From Anaerolineae bacterium (lineage in GTDB: Bacteria; Chloroflexota; Anaerolineae; 4572-78; J111), in contig JAHDWA010000030.1 in the NCBI GenBank assembly GCA_023382535.1, positions 1 to 64,000 of the forward strand: DNA of 64,000 bases, given 5' to 3'. A model generated the notes under the pieces. It did not search any database. It was not told the origin of the DNA and worked only from the letters and a program-made list of their open reading frames with translations. This document shows positions 45,488 to 54,365 of this stretch, one piece after another (within the stretch, counting starts at the first letter, position 1; each line of letters starts with the position of its first letter). The position numbers were made by a program, and so were the translations under genes.

Positions 45488-48400
45488 ATGTCATCCCTGC
45501 ACCCGATTGTTTTACAACTGGAACCAAATGGGGAGCAGCTGCCGGCCATTACCACCCGTAACTGCGATGTGGTGGTCACGGCCGGGGCGGGAGCCGGCAA
45601 GACCCGCACCCTGGTCGCCCGTTACCTGGCTCTGCTCAGTGAAGAGATGCCCCTGCGCTCGATCGTGGCGATTACCTTCACCCAGAAGGCTGCCCGGGAA
45701 ATGCGTAATCGCATCCGCGAAGCCTTACAGCAGTACGTGACTCAGCCCGATTTAGCTGAGGCTGAACGGGCTGTGTGGCAGCAGCGTTACAGTGAGTTGG
45801 ATGCGGCGCGGATCAGCACGATTCACAGCTTATGTACCGACTTGCTGCGGGCGCACCCGGCTGAGGCTGGGCTGGATCCGAACTTTATCGTCCTGGACGA
45901 GGGGCAAGCTGGACTGCAGCAGCAACAGGTCCTGGCCGAAGCGATGATCCGGGCGGCCGAAAGCCCGTACCTGGTCCCCCTCTTTGAGTTGCTGGGAGAG
46001 CGCGGTCTAGCTGATACCCTGGCCAAGTTGTTGGCCCAACGTCTGGAAGCACGAACCTGTTTCGCTCATCTCCCGGCCGATCTGCTGTCAGTCTGGGGGC
46101 AGACTCTGACTGCCCGGCAGGAACAAGTTCTGGCCCGGTTGCGGGGCGAGCCAGCCTGGCAGGAGAGCGTGGCGTGTCTGGCGGAGAATACTGCCGTGGC
46201 GGAGACGGACAAGCTCGAAGAGCAGCGCCGACTGGCGGCGCAGGCTTTGGCGCGGGCCGTTGGCTCCCTGGCCGAACAAGTGGTGGCCTTAGCCGAGTTG
46301 GATCGGATTAATCTACAGGGCGGCAGCGCCAAAAACTGGCCGGATGGCAAAGCACAAGTCGAGCTGGTTAAAGACGCTCTGCGCTGTCTGCGCAGCATGT
46401 GGCGTGACCAGGCCAGCCTACTCACCTTGACGCTGACGCCGCTGGATGAACAGATGGCCGCGATAATACCGGCCCTGCAAGACCTCTTTAATTTTATGGA
46501 CGGGCGTTATGCTGCGCTTAAGGAAGAGCTGGAGGCCCTGGATTTTGACGACCTGGAAGACCGGGCCTTATCCCTGCTGCAGAATTTCCCGGGGGTCCAG
46601 GAACGCTGGCAGCAGACCGTACAGGCGCTACTGGTCGATGAGTTCCAGGATACAAACAGCCGGCAGCGTGACCTGCTCAAATTGCTGAATGGGGCCGGGG
46701 GGAAGTTATTTATCGTGGGCGACGCCAAACAGTCCATCTATCGCTTTCGGGGAGCGGATGTCACCGTCTTTCGCCAGGAACGGCAGCTTATTGCTCAAAA
46801 TGGCGGAACACCTTTGACCCTGGCGACCTCGTACCGGGCCCATCGGGATCTACTGGAAGGCTTAAATGACTTATTGCGGCCGGTGCTGGGTACGGAAGAA
46901 AACTCTGACCGGCCCTGGCTGGAACCATTTGCCCGGCTGGAACCGCACCGGGAGCAGCCCGGAGCCGGTTTTACCACCCCCCACATCGAATTACACCTGA
47001 CGGTTGGCCGGAAAGGGGATGGCGCCCTGAAGCGGACTGCGGAGGCCGTGGTTGGTCGCCTGGTTGAGTTAGTGGAGAACGACCAGGTGGAGGTGGGGGT
47101 CGGGCCCAAAGCACGGCCGCTTACCTACGGCGATATCACCATTCTGTGCCGGGCTTCAACCTCATTTGGCCCTTATGAAGATGCCCTCGAAGCGGCTGGC
47201 GTACCCTTCCTGACCGTAGCCGGTCGCGGCTTTTATAACCGGCCGGAAATCCGCGATTTACTCAATGCGTTGCAGGCTCTGGCCGATCCCAGCGATGACC
47301 TGGCCCTGGCTGGACTGCTGCGTTCGCCGGCGTTGGCCCTCTCCGATGCGGCTCTCTACCGGCTGCGCCGGTCTTGCCCTACCCCGGAAACTTCGCTCTG
47401 GGCCATGCTCAACCAGATCGGTCCGCATCTACCCGGTGAAGATGGTTCACGAGCGGAACGAGCGCGCCGGTTGATCGAAACGCTCCACAATCAAGTAGCC
47501 CGGATTACCGTAGCCGATTTGCTAAAGGAATTCCTGGATCAGACCGGCTATCGGGCTGCCTTGATTGGGGCCGGACAGCGCCGCGCCGCCCGTAACGTGG
47601 CCAAGCTGCTGGCTGATGCAGCCGCGAGCAGGCTGGTCAGCGTGGGCGCCTTCCTGGAGTATGTGAATGGTCTACGGGCCACCACGGCTCGGGAAGGGGA
47701 GGCCAAAGCTCCTGCCGAAGGCGTGGTCCAGGTGATGAGTGTCCACGCCGCCAAGGGCCTGGAGTTCCCCATCGTGGTCCTGGGCGATATCACACATAGC
47801 CAATCCGGCCGCAATGGCTTGTTGCTCGATCCCGAGTTAGGTTTACTCTTACCCCAAAAGGATGAAAATCGCGCAGTGGCAGCCAGTTACCGCCTGGGCA
47901 AGTTACGAGCTGACGACCAGGAGGGGGTCGAGTCAGACCGGCTGCTGTACGTGGCCGCTACCCGGGCCATTGAGAAGTTGCTGCTCAGCGGGTGTGTTAG
48001 CCTGAACAAAGATGGAGCTCTGGGCAGTTTGGATGGCTGGCTCAAACGGCTGACCGGGCCGGAAGGTTTGGCCCTGACTGAGCCACCCCCTGATTACAAT
48101 GATCAAGGGTCTGCTGTCCGGCAGGTGGAATTTCAAATTGGCCAGAGCGTCGTCGGTTGTCATTTCTACGAACCGCTTTATCAGCCGTCTATCTCAGCCC
48201 AGCCGGCCGCACCTGCCGAAAAGAAGTGGTCCACGCCCTTGCCTCCAGATTTCCTCGCGCCTATCGTTTCGGCCCAGCCGCAGCCAGATACCCTGGCGAC
48301 CGACCGGCCGCAGCGCGTCTGGCGGGTGGTGCCGGCGGTGGCCCGGCCTCGCGCCCCCGCCTGGGTGGTAGGCCAGTTAGTGCATGCTGCTTTGGCAGCC

Positions 48401-48871
48401 TGGCGTTTCCCGGATGAGAGTTTTGAAGCGTGGGCGCTGGCCCAGGCGCGTAACTACGGTCTGGTGGACGAACGACAATTAGCTCATGCGGTTCAGGAGA
48501 GCCAGCGCTTGTTGCATCATTTTCAGACCAGTGACCTGTACCGTGAAATGAACCAGGCCGAGCAACGCCTGCACGAAGTACCCTATAGTTGGGAGCTTGA
48601 GGGCAGGCAGGAAAGCGGAATTCTTGACGCACTCTTCCGGAATAACGGGACTTGGACAGTGGTTGAATTCAAAACCGACCGGGTTTGGGATGAGGTAGGG
48701 TTGAACCGGCTGCTAGCCGAGCTGGATTACTTATCTCAGGTGCAGCGTTACACTGAGGTGGTCAAGCACATGCTGGATCAGACACCCCAGGCGATATTGT
48801 GTTGGTTGAACTTTGGAGACAGTATCCTTATCCAAGAGATAGCCGTAGAGGCTCAAATTCAAGTTAGATAG
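45488..48871 (+). CDS. addA: AddA-like helicase-nuclease subunit
   Basis: A 1127-residue UvrD-family helicase with a C-terminal nuclease. TAGAGAGKTRTL (near 30-41) is motif I, ITFTQKAAREM is motif Ia, LLVDEFQDTNS (near 380) is motif II, GDAKQSIYRFRGAD is motif III, VMSVHAAKGLEF is motif V and YVAATRAIEKLLLSG is motif VI. The end carries SGILDALF and TVVEFKTDRV (near 1045-1062), the RecB-type metal site. With the preceding gene it forms AddAB, which processes double-strand breaks. Gene order addB-addA with minimal spacing is the usual one. Like addB it is G+C-rich, so this pair may be older chromosome material around which defence genes gathered. Confidence 0.9.
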   Translation: MSSLHPIVLQLEPNGEQLPAITTRNCDVVVTAGAGAGKTRTLVARYLALLSEEMPLRSIVAITFTQKAAREMRNRIREALQQYVTQPDLAEAERAVWQQRYSELDAARISTIHSLCTDLLRAHPAEAGLDPNFIVLDEGQAGLQQQQVLAEAMIRAAESPYLVPLFELLGERGLADTLAKLLAQRLEARTCFAHLPADLLSVWGQTLTARQEQVLARLRGEPAWQESVACLAENTAVAETDKLEEQRRLAAQALARAVGSLAEQVVALAELDRINLQGGSAKNWPDGKAQVELVKDALRCLRSMWRDQASLLTLTLTPLDEQMAAIIPALQDLFNFMDGRYAALKEELEALDFDDLEDRALSLLQNFPGVQERWQQTVQALLVDEFQDTNSRQRDLLKLLNGAGGKLFIVGDAKQSIYRFRGADVTVFRQERQLIAQNGGTPLTLATSYRAHRDLLEGLNDLLRPVLGTEENSDRPWLEPFARLEPHREQPGAGFTTPHIELHLTVGRKGDGALKRTAEAVVGRLVELVENDQVEVGVGPKARPLTYGDITILCRASTSFGPYEDALEAAGVPFLTVAGRGFYNRPEIRDLLNALQALADPSDDLALAGLLRSPALALSDAALYRLRRSCPTPETSLWAMLNQIGPHLPGEDGSRAERARRLIETLHNQVARITVADLLKEFLDQTGYRAALIGAGQRRAARNVAKLLADAAASRLVSVGAFLEYVNGLRATTAREGEAKAPAEGVVQVMSVHAAKGLEFPIVVLGDITHSQSGRNGLLLDPELGLLLPQKDENRAVAASYRLGKLRADDQEGVESDRLLYVAATRAIEKLLLSGCVSLNKDGALGSLDGWLKRLTGPEGLALTEPPPDYNDQGSAVRQVEFQIGQSVVGCHFYEPLYQPSISAQPAAPAEKKWSTPLPPDFLAPIVSAQPQPDTLATDRPQRVWRVVPAVARPRAPAWVVGQLVHAALAAWRFPDESFEAWALAQARNYGLVDERQLAHAVQESQRLLHHFQTSDLYREMNQAEQRLHEVPYSWELEGRQESGILDALFRNNGTWTVVEFKTDRVWDEVGLNRLLAELDYLSQVQRYTEVVKHMLDQTPQAILCWLNFGDSILIQEIAVEAQIQVR

Positions 48872-48950
48872 ATAAAACAGCCTCACCAGCTGAAGTTTAC
48901 TAAGCTTCCTTAGAGCGATTGCTTATTCTGAATCAACAAAATTCTAGCCT

Positions 48951-49820
48951 ATGTCGATTATAATTCCTATTCAAGATGCCAATATCTTAGGTGGAACGGT
49001 TAACGATGTCGAACTGCTTTATGCTCAGCTAGAGCAAACGGCTCCCGCTGACCAATATATACTGGATATGTTAACCGTTAACTTTGTGCGACCTTACGGT
49101 GTAATTGCTCTGATCTGTGTCGCTCGGAGATTGGCGGCTCTCTGTAACAAACCGGTCCTCCTCAAAAATCTCCTTGCTGATGTGCATTCATACTTGCATT
49201 TTATGAAACTATTTGAAATTGGCGCTGATTTTATTCATACCGTGGAGCCGCTTAAACAAATTTGGCAACCCGCAGCTACTCCTGATCAACTTCACCTGAC
49301 CATAGCGGTAAACCCAGCCAGTGTTGAAACCATTGCTGCCCAGGCTAAAAGTATTTTTGCGCGTTGGTTATTGACTTCAAATCTGGGAAATTTACTCAAC
49401 GTTATTAGCGAACTGTGTGCTAACATTTATCAGCATAGTGGCGACTCCCAGGGCTGCATCCTCATTCAGAAATATAAGTCCCGAACGCGTGGAAGGATCG
49501 AGGTGCGATTGGCTGCGGGCGATCTGGGACAGGGAATTCGTGGTAGTCTCTCTGCTCGCCATGAAACTATTGGGCCGGAACCGCTCGATTATTTACGAGC
49601 CGCCATGCAGGGCATGTCCGCTCGGCCAAGTGGACGCGGTGGTATGGGGCTGAGACGAGTAGAACAGATTGTCGAGGCAGAGGGTGGATATCTATGGTTA
49701 CGTTCTGAAACGGCGGCTATCCTCAGCCAAGGTCCAGGTAAAGTACAGGAATATAGTAATTTAGTCTATATGTCTGGCACCCAAGTTGCGGTTGAATTAC
49801 ATGCCCCGCTTCATGATTGA
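48951..49820 (+). CDS. STAS-like domain fused to GHKL ATPase
   Basis: A 289-residue regulatory protein. Residues about 1-110 look like a STAS fold: a strand YILDMLTVNFVRPYGV, a helix VIALICVARRLAALC and a strand with the switch-like VLLKNLLADVHSYL. Residues about 150-285 are a histidine-kinase-type ATPase like RsbW/SpoIIAB: ELCANIYQHS is the N-box, DLGQGIRGSL the G1 box and GRGGMGLRRVEQIV the G2 box. No phosphorylatable H-box or membrane part is present. Such pairs control sigma factors by partner switching. It lies 79 bases after addA and 103 before the STAS/winged-helix gene. Confidence 0.75.
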   Translation: MSIIIPIQDANILGGTVNDVELLYAQLEQTAPADQYILDMLTVNFVRPYGVIALICVARRLAALCNKPVLLKNLLADVHSYLHFMKLFEIGADFIHTVEPLKQIWQPAATPDQLHLTIAVNPASVETIAAQAKSIFARWLLTSNLGNLLNVISELCANIYQHSGDSQGCILIQKYKSRTRGRIEVRLAAGDLGQGIRGSLSARHETIGPEPLDYLRAAMQGMSARPSGRGGMGLRRVEQIVEAEGGYLWLRSETAAILSQGPGKVQEYSNLVYMSGTQVAVELHAPLHD

Positions 49821-49923
49821 CATACCATCCTTTATATGTTATATTTGCGATGTGGGTTCACGGAACTTATGTGAACGCTTAAATAACTCTTGTGAAAACA
49901 TATAAGAGGGTAGTGGCAAGAAA

Positions 49924-50511
49924 ATGAAATGTTACAACATGGCGGGCCTCGGTACTGAACTTGGCCTACAACAAGGTTTTTTCTTGACCCGTGAAAATGG
50001 TGAGCGAGCCTACCCGCTACTCAAAACAAGATTAGGACAAGTACCTGAAGGTGGAGGTTTGGTTCTCGTTTTTCCACCGGGGCAACTTATTGATGCTTCT
50101 TTCGCTGATGAAACGATTGTGCGCTTAGGAGAAGAGCTAACTGAGGATAAACTGGGAGATCGAGCTATTTTGTTACAGGATCTGACCGAGGACTCGATCA
50201 AAAATATCGAAGCGGTCATTGGCTTCCGACGCCTCAAGCTAGGATTTTTGGCGGTTGAGGCAGATGGACAGTGGAAATGCATCGGGCAGTTGGATCCCAC
50301 TCTGTTGGAGGTACTGCAACTTCTGTCCAAACGAGATCATTTGACGGCGCCAGAGTTAGCCGAAATGCTCGATTTAGAAATTAACGCAGCCAGCAACCGC
50401 TTGAAACGATTATTTGATCGGTGCCTGGTGCGCAGAGAATATGAGGTTTCGGCCAAGGGGTTGCAATACTACTACTTTTTCTGGAACTGGAATGAAAACG
50501 GTTCGGTTTAA
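49924..50511 (+). CDS. STAS-like (DUF4325-type) plus winged-helix regulator
   Basis: A 195-residue protein. Residues about 40-110 fit the STAS-like DUF4325 pattern: GLVLVFPPGQLIDASFADETIVRLGEEL, with the Ser-Phe-Ala-Asp turn. Residues about 120-190 are a winged helix (LTAPELAEMLDLEINAASNRLKRL, then a strand-rich wing). This suggests a DNA-binding regulator whose activity depends on a partner; the GHKL protein just upstream is the obvious candidate. It precedes the helicase/PIWI-like pair after a hairpin and could control that module. The segment quoted first is longer in the protein than is needed: the key residues are Ser-Phe-Ala-Asp at its centre. Confidence 0.7.
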   Translation: MKCYNMAGLGTELGLQQGFFLTRENGERAYPLLKTRLGQVPEGGGLVLVFPPGQLIDASFADETIVRLGEELTEDKLGDRAILLQDLTEDSIKNIEAVIGFRRLKLGFLAVEADGQWKCIGQLDPTLLEVLQLLSKRDHLTAPELAEMLDLEINAASNRLKRLFDRCLVRREYEVSAKGLQYYYFFWNWNENGSV

Positions 50512-50632
50512 GTAAAGGTTGGAGCACCACATTTTGATCAGGAGCAAAGGAATTAAGGAAATGCGCCTTTATTATCAGACACCAAGCGACCCTTAGTCTG
50601 CCTCAAGTCTGGTATTAAAAACTAATAAAGCA

Positions 50633-50667
50633 AAAGACCCTGCGTCGGCCAAACAATCAGGGTCTTT
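50633..50667 (+). terminator. Hairpin, probable terminator
   Basis: AAAGACCCTG at 50633-50642 and CAGGGTCTTT at 50658-50667 form a perfect ten-pair stem around a 15-base loop. The A/T ends of the arms would act in both directions, although the T run on the right is short. The rest of the 360-base gap (50512-50873) shows no gene. It would close the regulator pair's transcript. Confidence 0.65.
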
Positions 50668-50873
50668 CAAATGAGACGTAAACCAGGTAAATAACCCGGC
50701 CTTAGTATGGGATTGCCTTATGGCAATATAGTATCATTGGAACGCTACCAGGTCAAAACGGGTAGTGTTTTCTATTTTGACATCACTGTAATTGGTTTTG
50801 AATAACCTGCTTATGATCAACTCTGGTCAAGGAGCAACCATCCTAAATCCTAGGAATTTAAAGGCTAAACGAG

Positions 50874-53800
50874 ATGACAGCATCATATTTTGACTACTAC
50901 GATCGAACTATCCAACATAATCAGAATGGCCTGAAGAAGGTTATGGGTGGCACCGGATTAGGAAAAACCAGTATTATTGCTAAGGTTGTTAGCCAAAGCA
51001 ATACAGAGCGGAAATTTATCTACTGCGCCAATCGTATCCAACTCTTGAATGAAATGAAAGAGCGGCTACCCGAGGGGCAGTACGTCCATCTGAAAAAAGA
51101 CCCTGACTGTCTGCAAGATGTATTGCAAAGGCAGGGGGAAACGTTTTATCAATTCTTGGAGTCAGCGTTGGTCAAAAAATATGCTGAGAGGATAAAACGT
51201 AAAGGCGCAGCCGATATTCATCAGGTTAGACGAGCTTGTGAGTATGTAGAAAAAAGCCGGCAGGTTAAAGATCTGGCTATTCTGGAAGAAGCTCTGAATG
51301 CTCAAGTGCGGGTAGTTTTCAACTTTTTCAAAGCCATTTTGAAAGAGGCAGCTGGCAAGCCAGAGCATCAACTCCTGCTAGACAACCAGTTTATCAGGGG
51401 ATTATTTCCCTATATCACTTTCCGGCAAGATGAGAGGGTCAGGATATTACTGGTTACAATCCAAAAAGCATTCTTCGGCTTCTTCGATGGGTGGGAGGAT
51501 ATAAGTCTAACCAAACTACAAGGGCGAAACGGCAACAACATCATCTTCCTGGATGAATTTGACTTCCTGGAAAGTAACCTGATCGACCTTATTTGTCAGG
51601 ATGCTCAAATCGATGCCCCGTTTAAGTTTGTAGAATTTTTCTATGGGGCCATGAAGCGACACAAACTGCCGCTAGCGATTTATCCGATTGAAGAAAGTAT
51701 TCGGCAGCAAATCGAAGAAATAGTAGCGCTTGTAGATGAACTCAAGACTGAGCATAGTCTACGATACCCTGATATCAATCAGTTTACCTGTAAGTCCACG
51801 GAATTAAAAGGGCAAGCGATTTTCCAAACCAATCGCAGTATTCTGAACAAGCGACTTTATCTGCAAGATGCCGAGCGCTCATTTGAAATTGTGCCAAACA
51901 GTGATGGCGGCCAAAATCTCAATGCCATCATTCTATTCAATGCCATCCAACGCGCCACTTCGCAAATTTTATTCCTGTTCAAAGAACTTGAAGCCAATCC
52001 TATACTATACACTGAAATATTGCGCCACTGTTTTGAAAATACCACCTTCAAAGTGCAAATTGGTAGAATTCGACAGCTGCCTAATCGCAAACGAAAGCAG
52101 GCGACCCGCTTCGATAATCTATTAGATAGTGGGTATGGACTGTATGAGATTCTTGATTTACAACAGGAGACTGACAAAGATGAAGTCGAATTTAGACACT
52201 ACGCCCTTTATACCACGCCGGAGCGAGTTCTATTGAGTGTGGCCAGTAACAATTTGATTTTTGGCCTTTCGGCGACTGCCGATATTCCCCGGCTAGTCCG
52301 CAGTTTTAGCGAAGAATGGTTACAAAGGCAGGAAGGCTTCATCTTGCATGAGGTTGATGAAGACGATATAGCTATTATTCAAGCTTTGAATCGAGAAAAG
52401 CAACAAAGGCGAGCCAATTCCGTTATCCTGGAAAAAGCAGACGATCTGGATCTCCACAACTCATTTCAACAAAAACTGCTCAAATTCATTGAGGCGATTG
52501 CGATTGAGGATGGTTTTGGAGGCGATGATCGGCGAGGGTTGCGCCGCAAGCGGGCCGAACTTTTCTTCGCCACCTTGCTGTGGGTCATTAGCAATCGGAG
52601 TAAGGAACAACTTGCTACCGACACCCATCTCCTGTTTTTTAACTCTTACACTCAAATTGAACACATCTTTACCCATCATCAGGAGCCGGAAGATGATTTG
52701 TTCCTGATAAAAAAGATGGGACAGGAAGCAGCCTTCCAATATTACGAAATCAATATTCTCGACACTGATTTTATCGTTATTTTTTATAATGCGGCTAAAG
52801 GGCAGCAGATCGAATCAGAAACAAGGGCCAAGGAACAATATCATCACCTGTTTTGGGAGGGTAAGCCGGTCCTACTTGTGACCACTTACCCATCGGCTGG
52901 GAATGGAATTAATCTCCAATATTACCCGGATGAGCAGAGCAAGCGTGATGATGAGATGCAGAAAGCGCGGGAAAGAGAAAAGGATTTCAAGAATATACAT
53001 CTGCTTGATGGCCCTTACTTTTACTTCGGCAAAGTTGAATTCAATAATACTGAACAGGAAAACAATGCCATCATCAAGCAAAATATCTGGTATCTGGCCA
53101 AGTTGTACGAAGCCAAAATTATCAGCGAGCAGCAATTCAAAAACCATTTAGCTAATATCCGCAATAATCAATTAAGTAACTACTACCGTACGCAACCTGA
53201 AACAGGGAGAGACTCAATCCTTAACCAACTCGCTACCTTCATTCAGGCGTTGGGCCGGGTTGAACGCGTGTGGAGCGCCATGGACGATCAGACGGTCAGG
53301 CTACGACGGGAAGTATATCAAGTGTTCGAGGTGTTCTGTACTCGACTTGAATATGAACACCTCCGTGAAACACGCCAGAAAATAATCTCCAACAACTTGC
53401 AGCAAGTTTTTGACCACATAACCGAGCAAAGTAATGTCAGTGTCAAACAAATGCGCCGAGTTAAAGATGAACGACTGGCGACTATCAACCAAATTTGCAA
53501 AGACAAAATCCAAATTCTGCTAAACCGGCTGGTTGATTTGAGGCAGGGCAATGGCGATACGGAGGCAAAGGAGGATTGGCTCCAGCTTAGACTCTCGGCT
53601 TTAAAGCACGATTTTCTCTGCCCCACGCTCAATAAACAATATCACTGTCTATTTGAAACCGATTATTACGACAATGGGAAGATACACCTCAATGATGAAT
53701 TAGAACTATTCCCTAAAAGTCTATGGAATAGTGATATTAGGATTTGGGATTTAAATAGCATTTACTATCTCATTGCTGAAAACGACATTGTAAGACGACA

Positions 53801-54365
53801 TTTTGAAGCTCGAGGGTACGAATTAGGGTTCAACAATCTGACGCGTCAATTCTTCACCCCTTATTGTTATCAATCTATTTTAGTTGGAGCTATTGGGGAA
53901 GAGGCGATTAAAGCCGTCCTTCAACACGAACGAATTAGCTTTGAAGAAATCGAAGATCAATTGTTTGAAGTAGCTGATCTGAAGGTTGCCAGTTTGCCGT
54001 TTTACATCGACTGCAAAAATTTCAGCGAGAGAACTCTTGAAGCCTTCCCCCTCTCTCCCAGTGATCCGGGGTGGCAACCCAACCTGAATGAAATGGACTT
54101 TAAACCAGCCGCCCAACGAAAATTAGCTAAGATCTGTAACCTTCACGGGAGAGATAGTAAACTCATTTACATCAATCTGGTCAGCATGTCTAACCGAATT
54201 AAGCGGTACTACGATGCCGAATTCAATCCTGTAGACGATTTTGAAGCGGCGCAGATTGTTGTTATTCAAGGCGTGCTCAATCGAGATAGACCCAATGAGT
54301 ACAATCAGCCGTTTAATGTCTTCATGCACCATCTCAAGTCGAGTATTGAGGGGAGAAATCAATGA
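50874..54365 (+). CDS. Superfamily 2-like helicase fused to PD-(D/E)XK nuclease
   Basis: A 1163-residue protein. GGTGLGKT at 25-32 is Walker A and NIIFLDEFDF at 222-231 is a DEAD-like motif II; LIFGLSATAD is motif III, TTYPSAGNGINLQYY is motif V and QALGRVERVWS near 830 is motif VI. This spacing recalls DinG/Cas3-like motors with a large insertion. The C-terminal 160 residues form a nuclease-like unit: GEEAIKAVL at 1008-1016, Asp1035 in VADLKV and YIDCKNF with Asp1046 and Lys1048. Its stop overlaps the start of the next gene (ATGA), so the two are made together. No named system is certain; it could be the motor of a PIWI-associated module. Confidence 0.75.
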   Translation: MTASYFDYYDRTIQHNQNGLKKVMGGTGLGKTSIIAKVVSQSNTERKFIYCANRIQLLNEMKERLPEGQYVHLKKDPDCLQDVLQRQGETFYQFLESALVKKYAERIKRKGAADIHQVRRACEYVEKSRQVKDLAILEEALNAQVRVVFNFFKAILKEAAGKPEHQLLLDNQFIRGLFPYITFRQDERVRILLVTIQKAFFGFFDGWEDISLTKLQGRNGNNIIFLDEFDFLESNLIDLICQDAQIDAPFKFVEFFYGAMKRHKLPLAIYPIEESIRQQIEEIVALVDELKTEHSLRYPDINQFTCKSTELKGQAIFQTNRSILNKRLYLQDAERSFEIVPNSDGGQNLNAIILFNAIQRATSQILFLFKELEANPILYTEILRHCFENTTFKVQIGRIRQLPNRKRKQATRFDNLLDSGYGLYEILDLQQETDKDEVEFRHYALYTTPERVLLSVASNNLIFGLSATADIPRLVRSFSEEWLQRQEGFILHEVDEDDIAIIQALNREKQQRRANSVILEKADDLDLHNSFQQKLLKFIEAIAIEDGFGGDDRRGLRRKRAELFFATLLWVISNRSKEQLATDTHLLFFNSYTQIEHIFTHHQEPEDDLFLIKKMGQEAAFQYYEINILDTDFIVIFYNAAKGQQIESETRAKEQYHHLFWEGKPVLLVTTYPSAGNGINLQYYPDEQSKRDDEMQKAREREKDFKNIHLLDGPYFYFGKVEFNNTEQENNAIIKQNIWYLAKLYEAKIISEQQFKNHLANIRNNQLSNYYRTQPETGRDSILNQLATFIQALGRVERVWSAMDDQTVRLRREVYQVFEVFCTRLEYEHLRETRQKIISNNLQQVFDHITEQSNVSVKQMRRVKDERLATINQICKDKIQILLNRLVDLRQGNGDTEAKEDWLQLRLSALKHDFLCPTLNKQYHCLFETDYYDNGKIHLNDELELFPKSLWNSDIRIWDLNSIYYLIAENDIVRRHFEARGYELGFNNLTRQFFTPYCYQSILVGAIGEEAIKAVLQHERISFEEIEDQLFEVADLKVASLPFYIDCKNFSERTLEAFPLSPSDPGWQPNLNEMDFKPAAQRKLAKICNLHGRDSKLIYINLVSMSNRIKRYYDAEFNPVDDFEAAQIVVIQGVLNRDRPNEYNQPFNVFMHHLKSSIEGRNQ

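Noticed and set aside
43217..48632. Long minus-strand open frames across addB and addA
   Set aside because: Antisense shadows of high-G+C coding sequence; composition is Arg/Pro/Gly-rich and there are no ribosome sites.
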